Assembly: GCF_024693525.1 (NCBI RefSeq)
Contig: NZ_JAILKR010000144.1
Span: 1 to 11,139, forward strand
Origin: Selenomonas sp.
GTDB taxonomy: Bacteria > Bacillota_C > Negativicutes > Selenomonadales > Selenomonadaceae
Length of the DNA: 11,139 nucleotides
Reading direction: 5' to 3'
This document shows positions 5,967 through 11,139 of this stretch, piece after piece. A program made the position numbers and the translations under genes. The notes below the pieces were generated by a model. It did no database searches and was not told the origin of the DNA. It saw nothing but the letters and a program-made list of their open reading frames with translations. Position 1 is the stretch's first letter, and each line of letters begins with the position of its first letter.

Positions 5967-7217
5967 TCAATTTGACTTGTCAACATCAAGCACTGCCTGG
6001 GCGGCGCCCATGACGCCGATTACGGCGTGTTCGAAGGTTAAACCGCCCTGGAGATAGACGTTGTAAGGTGCCCGCATGGGGCCGTCAGCGCTAAATTCTA
6101 TCGAGGCGCCTTGGACGAAGGTACCAGCGGCCATGATGATCTGGTCGGCGTAGCCCGGCATATCCCACGGTTCAGGAGCTGCATAGGAGTCAACCGGCGA
6201 ATACTTCTGAATGCCGCCACAGAAGGCAATGAGTTTTTCGGCGGAGCCCAGTTCGATGGCTTGGATGATATCGCCGCGGACATCGGTGGGCAGTGGCAGC
6301 GTCTTATATCCCAGTTTGGCAAACATGCCGGCGGCAAAGAGTGCGCCCTTGATGGCCTGAGCCACGACATGTGGCGCCAGGAACAGGCCCTGGAACAGCA
6401 GGCGGTTATTGGCCAGGCTCGCGCCCAGCTCATCCCCCATGCCCGGTGCGGTCAGGCGGTAGGAGGCCAGTTCTACGAGCTTGTCCTTGCCGACGATGTA
6501 GCCGCCCGTCGGTGCGATGCCGCCGCCTGGGTTCTTGATGAGCGAGCCGGCCATGATGTCAGCGCCAACCTGGGTTGGTTCGAGGGTGTCTACGAATTCG
6601 CCATAGCAGTTGTCGACAAAGCAGATGCAGTCTGGCTTGAGGCGATGGACTTCGGCCGTGATGGCGCGGATGTCTTCGATCGAGAGCGGATTGCGCATGC
6701 TGTAGCCGCGGGAGCGCTGGATCTCCACCATCTTCGTCTTATCGGTAATGACGTTCTTGATGCCCGCCATATCGACCTTGCCATCAATCATGGGAAGCTC
6801 GTTATAGAGCACGCCAAATTCCTTGAGGGAACCGGGGCTGGGATTGTCATAGCCGATAACCGTCTGCATCGTATCGTATGGTTTGCCCGTCAACGAGACA
6901 AGCTCATCGCCAGGACGCAGAATGCCAAACAGCACCGTCGCGAGCGCATGCGTACCCGAAACGAACTGCGTGCGCACGAGCGCGCGCTCAGCACCAAAGA
7001 TTTTCGCATAAAGTTCTTCCAATTTTCCACGGCCAATATCATCATAGGCATAACCGGAAGTGGTATTGAAATGTGCATCGGATACTTTGCATTCCCGCAT
7101 CGCATCGAGAATTTTCAACGTGTTTGCCTCAGCGATTTCATCAACATGCTGGAACAGCGGCTGGGTTTCTTTGAGAACTTCTTGTTTGAGATCAAGTATT
7201 TTTTTGGAAAAGGACAC
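5967..7217 (-). CDS. PLP-dependent methionine gamma-lyase / aluminium-resistance family protein
   Basis: A 416-residue fold-type I pyridoxal-phosphate enzyme of the Met_gamma_lyase family (YnbB-like). The cofactor lysine is K228 in GSLIKNPGGGIAPTGG; the Asp that holds the pyridine nitrogen is D202 in FVDNCYGE; FNTTSGYAYDDIGR (50-63) and RTQFVSGTHAL (82-92) are further family blocks. Members are named for methionine gamma-lyase similarity or aluminium resistance, but the physiological substrate is not established; a carbon-sulfur lyase on a sulfur amino acid is the usual guess. The start codon is GTG at 7217, with AAGGAG at 7231-7226 seven to eight bases upstream; that site overlaps the stop codon of hflX (TAA at 7225-7223), so translation is probably coupled. 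Pairing of hflX with this gene is common in Firmicutes. It is the last gene of the operon. Confidence 0.9.
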   Translation of the reverse strand: MSFSKKILDLKQEVLKETQPLFQHVDEIAEANTLKILDAMRECKVSDAHFNTTSGYAYDDIGRGKLEELYAKIFGAERALVRTQFVSGTHALATVLFGILRPGDELVSLTGKPYDTMQTVIGYDNPSPGSLKEFGVLYNELPMIDGKVDMAGIKNVITDKTKMVEIQRSRGYSMRNPLSIEDIRAITAEVHRLKPDCICFVDNCYGEFVDTLEPTQVGADIMAGSLIKNPGGGIAPTGGYIVGKDKLVELASYRLTAPGMGDELGASLANNRLLFQGLFLAPHVVAQAIKGALFAAGMFAKLGYKTLPLPTDVRGDIIQAIELGSAEKLIAFCGGIQKYSPVDSYAAPEPWDMPGYADQIIMAAGTFVQGASIEFSADGPMRAPYNVYLQGGLTFEHAVIGVMGAAQAVLDVDKSN

Positions 7218-7222
7218 GACAA

Positions 7223-9025
7223 TTACTCCTTACTATATGGTAAATATTTATCTTTTTCAGAAACAGGCAAACTAACTTCTAAGAGCGTCCCCTGCTCCAC
7301 ATATTCAGTAGAACGGACGGCATTTAAAGCGTGAAGATCCGTAATAATGTTGCCTTTATCATAGGGAATCAATAACGTGAGTTTTATTTGACTCTCTTGG
7401 AAAAAGCTTTCGATTTTTTCCTGTAAGGCAGCGAGATTTTCACCGGTTCGGGCTGAGATACAAATTCCCTCGCGGTCGTGCAACATCTGCAGTCGCAGAT
7501 TGTCGTTATCGATGCGATCGGCTTTGTTGAATACGTAAAGAGTCGGCTTTGTTTCCGCCTTTAGTTCTTTCAATACCTCGATTACAGCCGCTATCTGTTG
7601 TTCGAAGTTTTCGTTGCTGCAGTCCACCACATGCAGCAGCATATCCGCTTCCTGGACCTCCTCCAAAGTCGCCCGGAAGGCAGTGACCAATGTGTGAGGA
7701 AGCTTTTGGATAAAGCCTACGGTATCGGTCAGCAAAATTTCTTGCTTCTCCGGCAACACCAAATGGCGGGTAGTTGGATCAAGAGTAGCAAAAAGCTTAT
7801 CCTCGGCAAAAACTTCTGAACCTGTGAGCTTATTTAGCAAAGTGGATTTGCCTGCATTGGTATAACCGACCAAGGCGACGAGGGGAATCCTGGATTCCTT
7901 GCGGCGCACCCGATGTAGGCTGCGGCTCTTCTTAAGTCCCTCTATCTGCTTTTCGATATCGTGGATTTTGGTATAGATGCGGCGACGGTCAACCTCAAGT
8001 TTTGTCTCACCGGGGCCCCTAGTGCCGATGCCGCCGCCGAGACGCGACAGCACCAGGCCCTGGCCGCCTAAGCGGGGCAAATTGTATTTCAGCTGGGCAA
8101 GTTCCACTTGAAGCTTGCCTTCCTTAGAGCGGGCCCGCTGGGCAAAAATATCGAGGATCAAGGCGGTTCGGTCGATTACTTTGATACCCAAGGTCTGCTC
8201 TAAGTTATGTTGCTGGGATGGCGTGAGTTCGTCGTCTAAAATCAAGAGATTGGCATCGGTGTTTTGAATCTCCATGGCAATCTCGGAGACCTTGCCTTTG
8301 CCTAGGAAGAAGGCCGCATCGGGCTTTTCCTTGCGCTGCGTAAACTGTCCAACGATTTTAGCGCCAGCCGTATCAGCCAGGCGTGCAAGCTCAGCCATGG
8401 ATTCTTCGATTGTCCAAAGCTGTTTCCCGGGGCGTTCAACACCAGCCAAAATGGCCCGCTCCATTTCCTCATCGGTATTCTTGAGGTTTTGCGCACCAAG
8501 CTTTTTGTTGATTACTGTCACCAGCATGCTGAGATTGATTTGATCGAGGATCTTTTCTTTGACCGGACCATAGGTTTGAAGTTCCTCGATCCCCTCTTCA
8601 TTTTGCTCGCCAGTAAAAAATCCCATGGTACCGATGATCCCTTCTTTATGATGACGGCCAATAGCTGCCATGCAATCAAAGCGAAGACGGCGCAGCGAAG
8701 ACAAGTCCGGGTCGCTCAATCGTACGTCCCCACTGGGATGAGTATGTACGCAGCGAATACCGGATAATCGTTTGTCACCACGAACCTGACGCTGGAATTC
8801 TGGCAAATCAACCGTCGCGGTATCTCCGAGCGATACCTGCAGGATTTTCCCTTGGCGATTGATATAAACCGCTACCTCACGGTCGAGGATTTCCGTGATT
8901 TCCAGCATAGCGGCATTTAATTCTTTTGTCGATAGCTGACCAATCGGTACGGAAAGCTCATAGATTGCCTTGAGTTTTTCCAGTACGTAGGTCTTGATAT
9001 TCGCTAAATCCCCATTTACCTGCAT
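7223..9025 (-). CDS. hflX: HflX ribosome-associated GTPase with N-terminal JAMM-like domain
   Basis: 600 residues, against about 420 for ordinary HflX. Residues from about 200 onward form canonical HflX: nucleotide-independent domain (TIEESMAELARLADTAGA, FLGKGKVSEI, DELTPSQQHNLE, RLGGGIGTRGPGETKLEVDRR) and GTPase with G1 GYTNAGKST (387-395), G2 DPTTR (416-420), G3 DTVGF (434-438) and G4 NKAD (500-503). HflX splits or rescues stalled 70S ribosomes. The first about 180 residues contain H94-x-H96-x7-S104-x2-D107, the exact JAMM metalloprotease spacing, and E50 lies 44 residues before H94 where the JAMM glutamate is expected; HTHPSGD also echoes RadC's HNHPSGD. A zinc-binding, possibly peptidase-like role for this domain is inference. 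Start ATG 9025 with AAGGAG (9036-9031) overlapping the stop of the upstream gene. Third gene of a four-gene operon. Confidence 0.93.
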   Translation of the reverse strand: MQVNGDLANIKTYVLEKLKAIYELSVPIGQLSTKELNAAMLEITEILDREVAVYINRQGKILQVSLGDTATVDLPEFQRQVRGDKRLSGIRCVHTHPSGDVRLSDPDLSSLRRLRFDCMAAIGRHHKEGIIGTMGFFTGEQNEEGIEELQTYGPVKEKILDQINLSMLVTVINKKLGAQNLKNTDEEMERAILAGVERPGKQLWTIEESMAELARLADTAGAKIVGQFTQRKEKPDAAFFLGKGKVSEIAMEIQNTDANLLILDDELTPSQQHNLEQTLGIKVIDRTALILDIFAQRARSKEGKLQVELAQLKYNLPRLGGQGLVLSRLGGGIGTRGPGETKLEVDRRRIYTKIHDIEKQIEGLKKSRSLHRVRRKESRIPLVALVGYTNAGKSTLLNKLTGSEVFAEDKLFATLDPTTRHLVLPEKQEILLTDTVGFIQKLPHTLVTAFRATLEEVQEADMLLHVVDCSNENFEQQIAAVIEVLKELKAETKPTLYVFNKADRIDNDNLRLQMLHDREGICISARTGENLAALQEKIESFFQESQIKLTLLIPYDKGNIITDLHALNAVRSTEYVEQGTLLEVSLPVSEKDKYLPYSKE

Positions 9026-9034
9026 AGATACTCC

Positions 9035-10036
9035 TTATCCACGATTGACGATATTTGAGATGTGCTTGAGGGTTATGGAAAGCGTCCCATCGTCGTTGTT
9101 GTTGAACTCCACATACTCGGTATTGTCAAAATAATCCGTGGGAATCGTAAGCTCGATACCCGTATCGGTCTTGAGTTTGTGTTTGCACATCTTCTTGAGG
9201 GTGGCTTCCTGATCCATCTTTACGGGTTCGGTGAAACCGGCATCTTTGATGGCTGTATCAAAATCCGACTGCATCGAAGGATTATCCTTAAAGATTTCTT
9301 TCCCCGCCTCTACAAGATCCAGCTCGTCAGTTTCCTGCATGTTTTCTGCTACATAGCTTTTTACGGCAGCTTCGGTAGCCACTTTATCCTGTCCATAGGC
9401 TTCGGCTACTTTGGCAGCCGTCTTGCTGAGATTTTTGATGGCCTCCTTCGGTGAAGGCGTTAAGCTGCATTCAAGCAGAATTTCTGGAAAGACCTGGATG
9501 CTGTTGCCATCAATCGTATATTTTTTCGCGCAGACAGAAATTCCCTTACTTTCCGTATCGACAAAAGCAAATTCTTCCATTTTCTGTGTGAGATTTGGCA
9601 TAATCGAATAGTGATTGATGATTTCATTCTTGATGCCGTTTTCCGTCTGATTGACCTGATGGGTATAGCCGATATGACTATTGGACTTGAACACAACGAT
9701 TTGACGCCGGTCGTCAATGCGGACATCGGCGACAATCACATCGGCAGAAGCCATTTCCTCGGCGTGGGTAAATGCCTCTTCGAGGGTATGGGTGATTTCC
9801 TTGGAAAATGGAACAAAACTCATCTCCCCGGACAAATAGGCGTTGAGTTTTTCTTGAAAAGCGCTGTCCTCGTAAAATGTGCCAGGTTTTGCGTCCTGAC
9901 TTCCCCAAGATTTTTCGATGTGCTTATAAAGAAATGTTTCAATGCTGTCCTGCACCGTAAGTTCCTCATCGGAATACACCGTCATGCCGGAATTAAAATC
10001 CAAAATATGCAGAATCGCTTTATCTATAATAATCAT
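9035..10036 (-). CDS. 37-kDa nucleoid-associated protein (NdpA/YejK family)
   Basis: A 333-residue cytoplasmic protein resembling the NA37/NdpA family (Pfam nucleoid-associated protein): it starts with MIIIDKAILHILDFNSGM and has the typical FLYKHIEKSW, FYEDSAFQEKL and Lys-rich late segment LKKMCKHKLKTDTGIEL. Family members bind DNA or associate with the nucleoid; their physiological task is poorly defined. The start ATG (10036) overlaps the stop of the upstream gene in an ATGA, indicating coupling; the stop codon (9037-9035) is part of the Shine-Dalgarno of hflX. The call rests on overall pattern and length, with no catalytic motif to check, so it is less certain than for hflX. Other protein-interaction or phage-related versions of the family exist, but the setting among core genes favours a chromosomal housekeeping role. 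Confidence 0.75.
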   Translation of the reverse strand: MIIIDKAILHILDFNSGMTVYSDEELTVQDSIETFLYKHIEKSWGSQDAKPGTFYEDSAFQEKLNAYLSGEMSFVPFSKEITHTLEEAFTHAEEMASADVIVADVRIDDRRQIVVFKSNSHIGYTHQVNQTENGIKNEIINHYSIMPNLTQKMEEFAFVDTESKGISVCAKKYTIDGNSIQVFPEILLECSLTPSPKEAIKNLSKTAAKVAEAYGQDKVATEAAVKSYVAENMQETDELDLVEAGKEIFKDNPSMQSDFDTAIKDAGFTEPVKMDQEATLKKMCKHKLKTDTGIELTIPTDYFDNTEYVEFNNNDDGTLSITLKHISNIVNRG

Positions 10037-10770
10037 ACTGGCTGTTCATCCTCCGCTTGTTTTGCCTCTTTGGCGGCTCTAGCAGCCGCTTCCTTTTCTG
10101 CCCGGGTACGAATATCGATAAGCCGCGGGATAAAGTGTTGATGCATCTTCACCTCAAGTTCGGATAACTCGTTGGAATCAAAATCGTAATTAACGTCCGG
10201 AATATTCCAAATACGAGCTTCTGCGAAAAATTCGTCGCGATAAATGTTGTAATAAACCGTAAAACTGCTCTCCAACGAAAAATCGACATAGTCGATGACA
10301 ATATAGGAACCATTGTTTATCTTCACCGGCTGAGCAGGCGAAATAAACAGATGAAATCCCTCGACGGTTTCTGGTAGCTTGTTGCCGGTCTCCCATGTCG
10401 TGATTTTTTTATCCAAGACAATCGAGCTAAGACTCTTCGGATTGAATTCCACCATATCCATGAGCACTTGCTCGAATTGTTTTTTTAGTAGCTTTTCAAA
10501 TACTTCGATGTTGGCTGTGATAAATTCAATCCGGCAAAACTCGATAAGGCCGATTTTTAAGCGCACTTTATACTCATGGGTTTCTTCATGAAAATAAATG
10601 GTTGCACTCTTATGAAGCTCTTCATTTACATAACGATAGAGGTCATAACTGTCCTTGGAAATCTCGGTATTGCGATTGAGCTGAAAACCATGCCAATTCT
10701 CTGGAAGTTCTTGCAAGTATTGCCAGTCGGCAATTTCCGCATTGACCTTTTCAATCGTTTCATCCTTCAT
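10033..10770 (-). CDS. Unrecognised protein with an internal duplication
   Basis: 245 residues, not recognised. It consists of two diverged copies of a module of about 95 residues. W16, LPE 22-24, GF 28-29 and L31 in the first copy recur at W126, LPE 132-134, GF 138-139 and L141, exactly 110 residues apart; then SY 41-42, YV 47-48 and S55/T57/Y59 recur 114 residues later. Each copy reads as mixed strands followed by a helix (FEKLLKKQFEQVLMDM and ELEVKMHQHFIPRLIDI). The end (about 222-245) is an Ala/Lys/Glu-rich helical tail. There is no signal peptide, membrane helix or cysteine pattern, so it is cytoplasmic. The frame opens at a TTG (10782), but ATG 10770 is preferred because GGTGA lies five bases upstream. 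First gene of the operon, overlapping the NdpA-like gene by four bases, which suggests they act together. Confidence 0.85.
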   Translation of the reverse strand: MKDETIEKVNAEIADWQYLQELPENWHGFQLNRNTEISKDSYDLYRYVNEELHKSATIYFHEETHEYKVRLKIGLIEFCRIEFITANIEVFEKLLKKQFEQVLMDMVEFNPKSLSSIVLDKKITTWETGNKLPETVEGFHLFISPAQPVKINNGSYIVIDYVDFSLESSFTVYYNIYRDEFFAEARIWNIPDVNYDFDSNELSELEVKMHQHFIPRLIDIRTRAEKEAAARAAKEAKQAEDEQPV

Positions 10771-10807
10771 AGTGTTCACCAACCTTTATGGGAGTTTACA
10801 AAAATTC

Positions 10808-10816
10808 ATTATACCA
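10808..10816 (-). promoter_or_regulatory. Extended -10 promoter of the four-gene operon
   Basis: On the minus strand TGG-TATAAT gives a perfect extended -10, with no convincing -35. Transcription would begin near 10801, about 30 bases before the first start codon. The upstream terminator ends only about ten bases away, so the operon is insulated from the LUD gene. Confidence 0.6.
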
Positions 10817-10825
10817 TGAAATCAT

Positions 10826-10861
10826 AGGAAAAGCACCCGCTTTTCCCTGTCTGCGAGTGCT
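10826..10861 (-). terminator. Rho-independent terminator of the LUD-domain gene
   Basis: On the minus strand AGCACTCGC (10861-10853) pairs with GCGGGTGCT (10840-10832), nine pairs including one G-U, with a 12-base loop, followed by TTTTCC. It lies about 30 bases after the LUD stop codon. Confidence 0.75.
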
Positions 10862-10889
10862 GTAAATTGTGTTAGCGTCTGTTCGGTTA

Positions 10890-11139
10890 TCAGAAACCTA
10901 AATCGTCGTTGACAAGGATTACCTGGATGCGGCCCTTGTGCAGCGAATAGCGCGTTATGAGGAACTGGCAGCAGATGGTGTCCGGGCTCTTGCAGTCAAA
11001 GCAGGCGCCGGTCTTGGCACAGGGCGTATCGAGGCCAAAGCGCTGGGCATTGATGGGCGCCGCCACGTTGCGGGCGCGCTTCATGGCGCCGTCGAGGTCA
11101 CCGCAGACCTTGTTGAGCCCGACAATGAAGAGAACTTTT
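10890..11139 (-). CDS. LUD-domain (lactate utilisation-like) protein, C-terminal part
   Basis: Only the last 83 residues are inside the window; the frame is open through 11139 and the start lies beyond it. The visible part, FIVGLNKVCGDLDGAMKRA, then NVAAPINAQRFGLDTPCAKTG and CFDCKSPDTICC, matches the C-terminal end of LUD-domain proteins (YkgG/DUF162 type), which include lactate-utilisation subunits and many uncharacterised anaerobe proteins. The four to five closely spaced cysteines (in TPCAKTGACFDC and ICC) are usual in the stand-alone subgroup and could bind a metal or cluster, but that is not shown. It has its own terminator and is not part of the neighbouring operon. Confidence 0.82.
   Translation of the reverse strand, partial: KVLFIVGLNKVCGDLDGAMKRARNVAAPINAQRFGLDTPCAKTGACFDCKSPDTICCQFLITRYSLHKGRIQVILVNDDLGF

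Noticed and set aside
6111..7334. Long open frame of 407 codons on the plus strand
   Set aside because: It lies antisense to the gamma-lyase gene, which has complete family motifs and a ribosome binding site. The antisense protein has no recognisable domain and arises from the GC-rich codons of the real gene.
10771..10782. TTG start at 10782 for the duplicated protein
   Set aside because: The only upstream AAGG touches the TTG directly, leaving no spacing, whereas GGTGA is correctly placed for the ATG at 10770.

Overview
The window looks like a chromosomal segment of an anaerobic, fermentative Firmicute, most likely of the class Negativicutes (Selenomonas-like). This rests on the gene set (clostridial-type LexA, a long HflX with an N-terminal extension, a 'methionine gamma-lyase/aluminium resistance' family enzyme, a 37-kDa nucleoid-associated protein, a LUD-domain protein, small ferredoxins), on strong AAGGAG ribosome binding sites, and on several TGn-extended -10 promoters. 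The taxonomic call is inference; no rRNA gene is present.

Left part (1-3264). A promoter at 64-92 drives a two-gene unit: a 2x[4Fe-4S] ferredoxin overlapping a membrane protein with two cysteine motifs (NapH/NosR-like). A strong bidirectional hairpin terminator separates it from a convergent, secreted GH84 beta-N-acetylglucosaminidase. That gene and lexA are divergent, and their extended -10 promoters share about 200 bp. The lexA promoter carries a near-palindrome and spaced GAACATA words that are candidate self-operators.

Middle (about 3340-5890). This is an accessory insert in the convergent gap between lexA and the gamma-lyase gene. It holds an IS30-family transposase (C-terminus apparently cut short, second catalytic Asp replaced by Glu) and a very AT-rich P-loop ATPase of unknown role with its own TTGACA-N18-TATACT promoter. 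The IS leader can form a hairpin that would hide its Shine-Dalgarno and start codon only in transcripts reading in from the ATPase side.

Right part (5967-10816, minus strand). A tight four-gene operon is read from an extended -10 promoter near 10810: an unrecognised internally duplicated protein, an NdpA/YejK-type nucleoid-associated protein (ATGA overlap), HflX GTPase carrying an intact JAMM (E, HxH, S, D) domain at its N-terminus, and the PLP enzyme (GTG start). For the last two, the Shine-Dalgarno overlaps the preceding stop codon. The operon ends in overlapping alternative hairpins. At the right edge is the C-terminal end of a LUD-domain protein with its own terminator.

The most unusual items are the JAMM-HflX fusion within a conserved-looking operon, the lone ATPase cargo beside the IS, and the IS read-through-protection hairpin. 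No tRNA, rRNA or CRISPR array was seen.
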